Assembly (NCBI GenBank): GCA_019637315.1
Contig: JAHBVU010000017.1
Location: 19,714 to 83,713, forward strand
Reading direction: 5' to 3'
Source: Gemmatimonadales bacterium
GTDB taxonomy: Bacteria > Gemmatimonadota > Gemmatimonadetes > Gemmatimonadales > GWC2-71-9
Length of the DNA stretch: 64,000 nt
Part shown: positions 20,131-27,941 of the stretch, piece after piece
Layout of the letters: every line of letters starts with the position of its first letter
Position numbering within the stretch: the first letter of the stretch is position 1
Made by a program: the position numbers and the translations under genes
Notes under the pieces: generated by a model
Told to the model about the DNA's origin: nothing
Seen by the model: the letters and a program-made list of their open reading frames with translations, nothing else
Database searches by the model: none

Positions 20131-21826
20131 GGTTGACCGCGGGGCCGGCGTCATCCGGATCCTCGAGCCCAAATGGCGCAGTGTCAGAGCCCGGATGGTC
20201 AAGGGCCGGAACGATGCGTTCCTGCGGGTGCTGCTGCTGGTCGTCATCGGCGGCGGGTTCTGGGCCGGCGCGTTTGCGGTGTTCAACCGGGTGCTTCGCT
20301 ACCTTGGCACGACGCCCGAGATCGGCGGTCTGCTCGCGGGCAAGATTCTCAGCATGCTGCTGCTGGCGTTTTCCGCCATCCTGCTGCTGTCGAACCTCGT
20401 CACGGCCCTCTCGACCTACTTCCTGGCCAAAGACCTCGACATGCTCGTCTCGGCGCCCGTCGACTGGGCCCGACTCTATCTGGCCAAGCTGGTCGAGACG
20501 CTGATTCATTCTTCCTGGATGGTCGCGCTCCTCCTGGTGCCGATCCTGACCGCGTACGGTGTGGTCTATGACGGCGGCCTGCTCTTTCCGATTGCTGCGC
20601 TTGGCGCGCTGATTCCCTATTTCCTGCTTCCGACCGTGGTGGGGTCGACCATCACCCTGCTCCTGGTCAACGTCTTTCCGGCCCGGCGCGCGCGCGACCT
20701 GCTGACCCTGATTGCCATCGGTGCGGTCGGCGGCGTGGTGTTGGTGCTGCGTTTCCTGCGTCCGGAACAGCTCTCGCGGCCGGAGGGCTTTCGGAACCTG
20801 GTCGACTTCGTGGCGGAGCTGCAGGCGCCCAGCCATCCGCTGATGCCCAGCGAATGGGCGGCCAACGCCATCATGAACTGGCTCGGCCGGGTGGCCGATC
20901 CGCTGCCGCTGATCCTCCTCTGGACCACGGCGGGTGCATTCATCGTGCTGGGCGCGGCTCTGCACAGCCGGCTCTACCCCAAGGGCTTTTCGAAGGCGCA
21001 GGAGGGAGCCGACACCTATGCGGCCGGACAGACCTGGCAGCGGGTTGCGTCACGCCTGCTCCGCTTCCTGCCGGTCACGAAGCGTGAGTTCGTCCTGAAG
21101 GACCTTCGCGTCTTTTTCCGTGACACGACGCAGTGGAGCCAGCTGATCCTGCTGGGCGTCCTCCTGATCGTCTACGTCTTCAACATCCGCGCCCTGCCGC
21201 TCTACACCGGCGAAAAAGTGCCGTACATCCTGGTGACCCTGGTCGTCTTTCTGAATCAGGGGCTCGCCGGCTTCGTGCTGGCGGCGATTGCGGCGCGATT
21301 CATCTTTCCGTCGGTTTCGCTGGAAGGTCGGCAGCTGTGGCTGCTCAAGTCGAGTCCGCTGGACCTGCGCGCCATGCTCTGGAGCAAATACTGGGTCGGC
21401 ACGGCGCCGCTCCTGGTCGTGGCGCTGACCATCACGGTAGTCACCAACGAAATCCTGCGGGCCTCGCCGTTCATGATGTTCCTGTCGGTCGTCACGATCG
21501 CCTGTTTCACCATGGCGGCCGGCGCCCTGGCTCTCTCGCTCGGTGTGCTCTATCCGCAGTTCGACACCGAGAATGCGGCGCAGATTCCGACCAGTTTCGG
21601 CGGACTGGTCTTCATGATGACGTCCATTCTGCTGCTGGCCGGCATCATCGCCATCGAAGCCCGGCCGGTGGCGGAGCACCTGCAGCTCTATCAGATGGGC
21701 GAAGTGCAGGAGGAGCTGCCGGCCGAACTCTGGCTCGTGCTCGGCAAGGTATTTCTGCTCTGTGCGGCGGCGACCATCATTCCGCTGCAGCGCAGCCTCA
21801 AGCGCCTCGAAGCCCTGGAAGTCTGA
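20111..21826 (+). CDS. ABC transporter permease (ABC-2-like, about 12 membrane helices)
   Basis: 571 aa from a GTG that lies within the end of the ATPase gene. Many hydrophobic segments are visible, including FLRVLLLVVIGGGFWAGAFAVF, MLLLAFSAILLLSNLV, WMVALLLVPILTAYGVV and, near the C-terminus, IPTSFGGLVFMMTSILLLAGII (each given in part). The repeated pattern suggests two six-helix halves in one chain, larger than a usual ABC-2 subunit. No extracytoplasmic MacB-like domain is present. It forms the exporter with the preceding ATPase and ends the operon. Confidence 0.85.
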   Translation: MQSSTDKVDRGAGVIRILEPKWRSVRARMVKGRNDAFLRVLLLVVIGGGFWAGAFAVFNRVLRYLGTTPEIGGLLAGKILSMLLLAFSAILLLSNLVTALSTYFLAKDLDMLVSAPVDWARLYLAKLVETLIHSSWMVALLLVPILTAYGVVYDGGLLFPIAALGALIPYFLLPTVVGSTITLLLVNVFPARRARDLLTLIAIGAVGGVVLVLRFLRPEQLSRPEGFRNLVDFVAELQAPSHPLMPSEWAANAIMNWLGRVADPLPLILLWTTAGAFIVLGAALHSRLYPKGFSKAQEGADTYAAGQTWQRVASRLLRFLPVTKREFVLKDLRVFFRDTTQWSQLILLGVLLIVYVFNIRALPLYTGEKVPYILVTLVVFLNQGLAGFVLAAIAARFIFPSVSLEGRQLWLLKSSPLDLRAMLWSKYWVGTAPLLVVALTITVVTNEILRASPFMMFLSVVTIACFTMAAGALALSLGVLYPQFDTENAAQIPTSFGGLVFMMTSILLLAGIIAIEARPVAEHLQLYQMGEVQEELPAELWLVLGKVFLLCAAATIIPLQRSLKRLEALEV

Positions 21827-21942
21827 CGGCGCTCTTTCGCGCCATGTTGCGTTTTCTCGCTTCACGCCTCGTTCGCACCCCTTCCTAGTGTGTGATCCCG
21901 ACCCGCCGACTGCGGGCCGGTCACCACTAGCAAGGGGGAACC

Positions 21943-23193
21943 ATGCTGTACCGCCGTACCGGGCTCGCCGCCGCGTTGCTCCTGGGCCTTGCCGCCTGCA
22001 GCGACCGACCGACCGTCCATCCGACCCAGCCGAATGCGGAGCAAGCGGTAGTGCCGCGGACCGACCCGCCCGAGCTGACTCGCCTCAGGGAGCGCCACGA
22101 GTGGCTTGCCGAGCAGGTCGCGATCGCCATGCGCGATCCGGGCTTCCGCCGCACCGTGCTCCAGGAGTTGCGCGGCTCACCGCTGCCGGAAGGCAAGATC
22201 AGCCTGCAACATTTCCTGAGCCGGGCACCGGGGGCCCGCGCTCATCTGGCCGGGCCGCAGGCCTCGAACGAGCTCGGCCTGACCGAGCGCATTGCCGATG
22301 GGCCCGCCATCGAGGTGTACTTTCCGGTTCCTGAGCATCGGGCCCGCTGGAGCGGCGGTGAGGACCTGCTCGTTGCCACCGCCGAGCTCGACACCGATGC
22401 ACCGGTTGCCTTCGACCTGGCGGGACGGCGGCACCGCCTGAGTCCGACCACGCCCCCCGAGACCCCGGTGCTGATGATCGGCCGCGCCGAGCTCGATTTC
22501 GATCGTCCGCTGGCAAACTCGTGCCTGATAGCCTGTGATGATCTCATCGGAGGCGGGGGCGGAGGTGGTGGAGGGGATGGCAGCGCCGGCGGCTCGGCCG
22601 GATCTCAGGGCCTCTTCATGACCCGGAGCAAGTTTGTCGGCACCTTTGAAGGCTGGTTCAAGGGGGCGCCCGAGTTCGAGGTCCACGTCCTGGGCAAAGC
22701 GGGTTCGGAGAATGCCCTCACCAGCTATCAGTGCGCCGGCGAGCACGCGGGGGGGCCATACGCCTTCGATCAAAACAGCACCGAGTGGTCCGGGAGTGTG
22801 ATGCTGATGAGTCAGGCCCAGCTGGACAACTACCGGATCCAGCATCCGGGGCAAGCGCTCCGGGTCTTCGTGGTGGAGGATGACGACGGGGCCTGTCAGA
22901 TCAAGATCGACCAGAACCGGGCCAACGCGCTCTTCGAATCGATTCGCCTCGTCTACGGCGACAACACCGGCGGCAAAGATGCTACGGGCCCCGGCGGGAA
23001 GATCTTTCAGCGAGCGCCGATCTACATCCGGATTCTCAAGGCGTTGTACAGCTTCTTTGCGACCAACGACGATCCGGTCGGGAACGCCGTGGAAGACGCC
23101 AACGCGGCCAATGCGTACCTGTCGGGAGCCAACTGGGTGGTGCGAGGTGAGAACAGTGTGATGAACGGAGCCATCAAGCTGGAAATGCGGTAG
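21943..23193 (+). CDS. Lipoprotein of unknown function
   Basis: 416 aa with a lipobox signal (LLLGLAAC) and a good ribosome site (AAGGGGG, 6 nt spacer). The first 90 mature residues are helical (LRERHEWLAEQVAIAM). A glycine-rich linker of nine consecutive Gly near residues 206-215 separates them from a C-terminal beta-rich domain (GTFEGWFKGAPEFEVHVLG, ending EMR). Two cysteine-containing segments (NSCLIACDD and the C...C pair around SYQCAG / GACQIK) could form disulfides. I do not recognise the family. It is monocistronic, with the minus-strand ccm block convergent downstream. Confidence 0.75.
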   Translation: MLYRRTGLAAALLLGLAACSDRPTVHPTQPNAEQAVVPRTDPPELTRLRERHEWLAEQVAIAMRDPGFRRTVLQELRGSPLPEGKISLQHFLSRAPGARAHLAGPQASNELGLTERIADGPAIEVYFPVPEHRARWSGGEDLLVATAELDTDAPVAFDLAGRRHRLSPTTPPETPVLMIGRAELDFDRPLANSCLIACDDLIGGGGGGGGGDGSAGGSAGSQGLFMTRSKFVGTFEGWFKGAPEFEVHVLGKAGSENALTSYQCAGEHAGGPYAFDQNSTEWSGSVMLMSQAQLDNYRIQHPGQALRVFVVEDDDGACQIKIDQNRANALFESIRLVYGDNTGGKDATGPGGKIFQRAPIYIRILKALYSFFATNDDPVGNAVEDANAANAYLSGANWVVRGENSVMNGAIKLEMR

Positions 23194-23246
23194 CGAGACA
23201 ACGGTTCAGTGGAAAACGTCTCTGAGACGGTTGGAGGACGGACGGG

Positions 23247-23732
23247 TCACGCTGCGGCTGCCCGGCTGCCGCAACCGGAACAGAAGCGGGCACCGGCAGG
23301 CAGCGGGGCTGCGCAACCTGGGCAACTGGTCGGGGACTCGAGCGAGATGCCGCAACCGGAACAATACCGGGCGTCCGGCTCGGGTCGCGGTCCGCAGGCC
23401 GGACAAACCCCGACCGGTACCGTGCCGTCAAGTGCGGCCCTGCGAGCCGCAATGAGCTGCTCGGCGGGATCGGCGGGTTCCTGACGCAGCGCTGCCAGGG
23501 CGTCGGCAGTGAACCGGCCCTTCATCGAGAGGTAGTCGTCCTCGGAGATCTTCCCGGTCGCATGGTCGAAATCGAGGTCTTTGATGGCAAGCAGGGCCTG
23601 CCCCTGCCGGGTTTCTTCGAGCGGCAGGGGCTCGTCGAAATCATCCGGATCCGGCGCCCTGCGCAGCAACGGCGTTACCACCATGCCGACGAGCACGAGC
23701 GCAAGTACGACGATTGCGGTGAGTTCGAGCAT
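23247..23732 (-). CDS. CcmI-like membrane protein with double zinc ribbon
   Basis: 161 aa. An N-terminal membrane helix (AIVVLALVLVGMVVTPLL) is followed by a short helical segment typical of CcmI (LLAIKDLDFDHATGKISEDDY) and then two zinc ribbons (CPACG...CSGCG and CPGCA...CSGCG). It overlaps the ccmH stop by one base (TGATG), so it belongs to the cytochrome c maturation operon. CcmI normally carries TPRs that bind apocytochrome; here zinc ribbons replace them. The role in apocytochrome handling is inferred. Confidence 0.72.
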   Translation of the reverse strand: MLELTAIVVLALVLVGMVVTPLLRRAPDPDDFDEPLPLEETRQGQALLAIKDLDFDHATGKISEDDYLSMKGRFTADALAALRQEPADPAEQLIAARRAALDGTVPVGVCPACGPRPEPDARYCSGCGISLESPTSCPGCAAPLPAGARFCSGCGSRAAAA

Positions 23733-24334
23733 CAGGTCTCGAGGTCTCGAAGCGCGCGCTGGAGCCGTGCCACCTCTTCGGCCGATTGCCGATCATCGCC
23801 CCCCGCGATGTCGGGCGCCAGACCGAGCGAACCCGCCGAGGCCGCAGCCATCTCGACGCGCGCTGCGCGCAGCCGGGATCGTCGCAGGATGTACCAGCCC
23901 AGCAGGCTGGCCCCGGTCAGGATCGCTGCCCCCGGCAGCAGGTATCCGACGACCCCAAATCCTGTTGCCTTGGGCGCCATCAATGCCTCTTCGCCGTAGC
24001 GGTCGACGAAAGCGGCCACCACTTCTTCCGGGCTCTTGCCCTCCCGGAACAGCGCGACCACCTCGTCGTGCCGGGCCGGCGAATAGGTGCAGGTAAAATC
24101 GGTGGTGCGGCAGGTAAAGACATCGAGCCCGCACGGGCAGGGACAGCGGAGCCGGCGCTCGACCCCAACCACCGCCGGATCGTTCTGGACCGAATCGACG
24201 ACTCGGCGCGGCGCGCCCACCACGCCCGGACGCGGCAGCGGATCGGCCGCCCCGGGCGTCTGGGCACTCCCCGCCTCGAGCCGCCGAGTCAAAGCGCCGA
24301 CGGCGATCAGGCCGAGAAGTTGACGGCGATCCAT
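23732..24334 (-). CDS. ccmH: CcmH-type cytochrome c maturation thiol protein
   Basis: 200 aa with a signal sequence, a CcmH domain (VERRLRCPCPCGLDVFTC) and the conserved tail VVAAFVDRYGEEALMAPK leading into a membrane helix (VVGYLLPGAAILTGASLLGWY). Proteobacterial CcmH has LRCxxC; here the centre reads CPCPC with additional cysteines at VFTC and DFTC, the variant seen in several non-proteobacterial phyla. It reduces apocytochrome CXXCH cysteines for heme ligation. Its ATG overlaps the ccmF stop. Confidence 0.88.
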   Translation of the reverse strand: MDRRQLLGLIAVGALTRRLEAGSAQTPGAADPLPRPGVVGAPRRVVDSVQNDPAVVGVERRLRCPCPCGLDVFTCRTTDFTCTYSPARHDEVVALFREGKSPEEVVAAFVDRYGEEALMAPKATGFGVVGYLLPGAAILTGASLLGWYILRRSRLRAARVEMAAASAGSLGLAPDIAGGDDRQSAEEVARLQRALRDLET

Positions 24335-26373
24335 CAGACGTTCACCGGCTCGGGCGCCGGCTCCCGAGCCTCAGGCGTGCGGACACGGGTCACCTGGGGG
24401 GCCATCCCGGGACCGCCCGGCCAGAGCGTAATCAGCCCGCCGACCACGAGCAGGACGCCGCCGAACCAGACCCACCAGACCAGGGGATTGATGGTGATGG
24501 CAAAGGAAGCGCGCTCGGTGAAATCGACGGTGCCCGCAAAGACGACGTAAAGGTCTTCTCGGATGCTGGGCAGGATACCGACCTCCGTCGACGGTTGGAA
24601 GGTCGGGTTGCCGAAACTGTCGACGTGCTGGCGCTTCTCCGATACGACGGTTCCGATCCGCTGGCCGTCACGGCGGACCTCCAGGGTGGCAGCGGACACC
24701 TGGCGGTTGAGCGCGTCGTACTGGGAAACACCGAGATGGGTCAGACGATAGACTGCGCCAAAGGGGCTCCGCATCTCCATCGACTCGCCGACCCGAAGCG
24801 TCGCTTCCTGGGTGACCTTGAAGGCCCCCCCAGTGAAGGCGACGAAATAGACGACGATAGCAACATGCACGATGTAGCCGCCATAGCGGCGGCGGTTCCT
24901 GCCCACCAGGCGGCTGACCGCGAGCAGCCAGGACTCACTGTAAAGCCGCCGGCGCGCTCGGGTACCGCGGACAAACTCCTGCGTCACGGTGCCGAGAACA
25001 AAGGCGGCAATGATCAGCGCAACCAGGGCGTAGAAGTCGCGCATGCCGACAACCAGCAGCAGCACAGCGGCAAGCAGCGCACTGCCGATCGGGACCGCGA
25101 ACTGGCGCTTCAAGTTGGGAATCGAGGTCTTGCGCCAGGCAATCAGAGGGCCGATGCCGGTCAGCAACAATAGCAGCAGACCAAGCGGGACGTTGACACG
25201 ATTGAAGAAGGGCGGCCCGACCGAGATCTTCACATCGCGCACAGCCTCGGACAAGACCGGAAAGATGGTGCCCCAGAGGACCGAGAAGGCAATCCCGACC
25301 AGGATCAGATTATTGAACAGAAAGGCGGCTTCCCGGCTCGCGAGAGACTCGAGTTGCGCCTCGGGCTCGAGCGCCGGCCAGCGGGTGTAGAGCAGCGTGT
25401 AGCACAGCACGCCGACGACGATCAGAAACGCCAGGAAGAAGTAGCCCACGTTCGACTGTGCGAAGCTGTGAACACTCGCAATCACTCCCGACCGGGTCAG
25501 GAAGGTCCCGAAGATGCTGAGCAGAAAGGAGCCGATCACCAGGCCCACATTCCACCGCTTGAGCATCCCGCGCTTTTCCTGGATCATGACCGAATGGAGA
25601 AAGGCGCTCAGCGTGAGCCACGGTAGCAAGCTCGCATTCTCGACCGGGTCCCAGGCCCAGTAGCCACCCCACCCGAGTTCGACATAGGCCCACCACATGC
25701 CGATGGTGATCCCAACCGAGAGGAACAGCCAGGACACCAGCGACCACTTTCGAATCGCATGGATCCAGCCGCTGTCGAGCCGCCGATGCCAGAGCGCCGC
25801 AATGGCGAAGGCAAACGGAATGGTGAGGCCGATATAGCCGAGATACAGCATCGGCGGGTGGATCACCATGCCGGGGTTCTGCAACTGCGGATTGAGCCCG
25901 CGCCCGTCAGGGGGAACAAACGGCAGCTGGCCAAACGGGTTGGCGCCGCCTACCAGCATGACCAGGAGGAAGAACGCCAGTACGCCGCTGGTGACGCCTG
26001 CCACCGTCGGGAGGAGATCGCGATAGCGGGGCGGCGTGACGACCTGAGCCAGCGAACCAAACGACGCCAGCACCAGGGCCCACAACAGCAGGGATCCCTT
26101 CTGGCCAGCCCAGAAGGCCGAGAAGAGATAGTAGTCCGGCAGGTTGCGCGAGGTGTACGCGTAGACGTACTCGACGCTGAAGTCGTGCGCAAAGAGCGCC
26201 TTCCAGAGCGCAATCGAGGCAATCCAGACGGCCAGCGCAGACGCGTGGGGAGCGCGCCGAACCGCGCGGGCCACCTCGTCGCGCTCGACCGTCTGCCCCG
26301 AGAAGGCGAGCACGAGGGTCCAGACCGATACAAGGAGCGCGGCCCAGAGGGCGAACTGACCAAGCAGATTCAT
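24334..26373 (-). CDS. ccmF: Cytochrome c heme lyase subunit CcmF
   Basis: 679 aa polytopic membrane protein, the usual CcmF length. The heme-handling WWD motif is clear at about residue 235 (WGGYWAWDPVEN), and conserved helices such as WAYVELGWGGYW and HPPMLYLGYIGLTIP are present. Together with CcmE and CcmH it attaches heme to CXXCH motifs in the periplasm. It starts 28 bp after ccmE. CcmA, B, C, D and G are not in the window, so the complete pathway must be split across loci. Confidence 0.95.
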   Translation of the reverse strand: MNLLGQFALWAALLVSVWTLVLAFSGQTVERDEVARAVRRAPHASALAVWIASIALWKALFAHDFSVEYVYAYTSRNLPDYYLFSAFWAGQKGSLLLWALVLASFGSLAQVVTPPRYRDLLPTVAGVTSGVLAFFLLVMLVGGANPFGQLPFVPPDGRGLNPQLQNPGMVIHPPMLYLGYIGLTIPFAFAIAALWHRRLDSGWIHAIRKWSLVSWLFLSVGITIGMWWAYVELGWGGYWAWDPVENASLLPWLTLSAFLHSVMIQEKRGMLKRWNVGLVIGSFLLSIFGTFLTRSGVIASVHSFAQSNVGYFFLAFLIVVGVLCYTLLYTRWPALEPEAQLESLASREAAFLFNNLILVGIAFSVLWGTIFPVLSEAVRDVKISVGPPFFNRVNVPLGLLLLLLTGIGPLIAWRKTSIPNLKRQFAVPIGSALLAAVLLLVVGMRDFYALVALIIAAFVLGTVTQEFVRGTRARRRLYSESWLLAVSRLVGRNRRRYGGYIVHVAIVVYFVAFTGGAFKVTQEATLRVGESMEMRSPFGAVYRLTHLGVSQYDALNRQVSAATLEVRRDGQRIGTVVSEKRQHVDSFGNPTFQPSTEVGILPSIREDLYVVFAGTVDFTERASFAITINPLVWWVWFGGVLLVVGGLITLWPGGPGMAPQVTRVRTPEAREPAPEPVNV

Positions 26374-26401
26374 GTCCGTCGCCTACCCGAGTATCGGGGG
26401 G

Positions 26402-26827
26402 TCAGCTCGCCTGAGCCAGTTTCGAGTATTCCGATTCGTAGCGGGAGCCGCACTTCGCGAGCACTTCGGTCGCGTGGAACACACCATCGCGGCCCAGCTT
26501 GCCCGACATGATGACTTCAATGTCATTCTCGTCGGTAAAGGTATCGGGGACCAGGCCTTCATAGACGACGGGAAAGGCGCCGCTCGCGTCGGAGACCTGA
26601 AACTCGATCCGCCGACTGGCGTCGTCCCGCCGGATCGAGCCTGGCACAACCTTGGCGCCGACCTTGAGCCCGACCTCGTGAAAGGAGGCGTCGGCCTCGA
26701 CCCGGGCCAGCAATTCGGAGGGACTCAGGAAATAGACCCCGGTCTGACTGATCCCGGTGTAGATCAGGAGCGCCGTCGCGCCGACGATAATCGCTGCGCC
26801 GAGCGTGAACTTGGTTCCTGCCTTCAT
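26402..26827 (-). CDS. ccmE: CcmE heme chaperone, cysteine (CxxxY) variant
   Basis: 141 aa from the ATG at 26827, which has a strong AAGGAGG site; the open frame runs further upstream but lacks such support. An N-terminal membrane anchor (FTLGAAIIVGATALLIYTG) precedes a six-stranded OB fold (GSIRRDDASRRIEFQVSD, VVYEGLVPDTF, VIMSGKLG). Classical CcmE binds heme through the His of LAKHDENY; this protein reads VLAKCGSRY, so C126 replaces the His, as in the Desulfovibrio-type CxxxY CcmE. It carries heme from CcmC to CcmF. Confidence 0.92.
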   Translation of the reverse strand: MKAGTKFTLGAAIIVGATALLIYTGISQTGVYFLSPSELLARVEADASFHEVGLKVGAKVVPGSIRRDDASRRIEFQVSDASGAFPVVYEGLVPDTFTDENDIEVIMSGKLGRDGVFHATEVLAKCGSRYESEYSKLAQAS

Positions 26828-26867
26828 GGGTGTGCCTCCTTGCTGCGATATAGGGTGCAATATAGCC

Positions 26868-27665
26868 CTATCGACCCGGCGGGCGACCTCCTGATCCCGC
26901 CGCACGCTGCCGGGCCTCTCCGACGAACTGGTCGAGTATGAACTTGTGGTGCGCGTACTCGTAACGGCCTGCCGCCATCTCGGCATCGTAGTGCTGGAGC
27001 AGCCGGCCTTGTTCGGTCGAGAGCCGGGCGCTGTCGCCCTGGAGTCGGGCGACCGTGCCGCGGATCACAAAGCCGAAGAGGTGGCTCGACGCGAGGCCGG
27101 TAATGGTGTCGGCGAGGACGACCGCTCCGGCCGGGTCGCCGGTGTGAAGCCGCAGCATGGCGGCGTGGTACCGGGCGTCGATGTCGGGCTCCTCGAGCTC
27201 CCGATAGGCCTGCAACGCCTGGGGAGCGAAGCGGTTGACGGTGGCGCCGTCGCCGCGCTCCGAGGCCCGCATGACCCGATTGTACAGGGTATCGAAGCGG
27301 TCCCGTCCGGACAAGCCGTCGAGCAGCGGGGCCGGCTCGGCGCTCGCCGGGCCGAAGGCCATCGCCTCGCCGAGGGGCAGCGACGGTGAGGGGTCACGCC
27401 GAACCAGGTAGACCACCAGGGCCGCCACGACCATGATCGCAGCAAGCGCGAGAGGGAACACGGCCGGCCCTGCGCGCCAGGCGTTTCGTGACGACGCCGG
27501 AGCGCCGGCGCCAGCTGCCGCGCCGCAACTGCCGCAGAATCGGACTCCCGGGCCCAGCGCCTCGCCGCAAGCTCCACAAGAGACGGCGGCGCCGCAGTTG
27601 CCACAGAACCGACCTGCGGCGGGTTGACCGCACCCGGGACAGGTCGCGGGAGAATCCGATGCCAT
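26868..27665 (-). CDS. Zinc-ribbon membrane protein with helical C-terminal domain
   Basis: 265 aa. Two N-terminal zinc ribbons (CPGCG...CGNCG and CGACG...CGSCG) face the cytoplasm, followed by a membrane helix (VFPLALAAIMVVAALVVYLV) and a periplasmic helical, TPR-like domain (DTLYNRVMRASERGDG, YHAAMLRLHTGDPAGAV, YEYAHHKFILDQFVGEA). A ribosome site (GGAG) precedes ATG 27665. It leads the ccm operon, 40 bp upstream of ccmE, and its overall plan mirrors the CcmI-like protein at the other end, with ribbons on the opposite terminus. It may help deliver apocytochromes; function unproven. Confidence 0.72.
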   Translation of the reverse strand: MASDSPATCPGCGQPAAGRFCGNCGAAVSCGACGEALGPGVRFCGSCGAAAGAGAPASSRNAWRAGPAVFPLALAAIMVVAALVVYLVRRDPSPSLPLGEAMAFGPASAEPAPLLDGLSGRDRFDTLYNRVMRASERGDGATVNRFAPQALQAYRELEEPDIDARYHAAMLRLHTGDPAGAVVLADTITGLASSHLFGFVIRGTVARLQGDSARLSTEQGRLLQHYDAEMAAGRYEYAHHKFILDQFVGEARQRAAGSGGRPPGR

Positions 27666-27861
27666 CTGCTCTCGCTCCGTTGGGGAATCCGATCGACGGG
27701 GCTGCCATGACCGCCGAACGCTGACTCAAGGTAAAGTAGCAAATCCAGCAATCGATCGACACTTGTTGAACAATCGAATTCCTGAACGTCTTCGTCGCAA
27801 TTTCTGCGGACCTGGATGTCACAAAAGTGCCCGCTTGGCCTCACAATCTGACCTTTCCCTA

Positions 27862-27890
27862 TTGCGCAACTGCCTCGATATTCCTACAGT
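27862..27890 (+). promoter_or_regulatory. Candidate promoter of the multiheme cytochrome operon
   Basis: TTGCGC (27862-27867), a 17-nt spacer and TACAGT (27885-27890) lie in the 276-bp AT-richer gap between divergent ccm and cytochrome genes. The same -10 sequence appears in the DUF1611 promoter candidate. It predicts a leader of about 45 nt. The rest of the gap holds no gene I can support. Confidence 0.4.
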
Positions 27891-27941
27891 AGAAATACGG
27901 TAGGCGGATCCGCTCGCCGCACTTCATTGGGACATCGGCAC

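Noticed and set aside
21828..21843. GGCGC-TCTTTC-GCGCC stem after the ABC permease as a terminator
   Set aside because: Only 5 bp of pairing; too short to call with confidence.
22545..22590. Poly-Gly tract in the lipoprotein as a frameshift or assembly artefact
   Set aside because: The frame stays open on both sides with consistent composition; a flexible Gly linker is the simpler reading.
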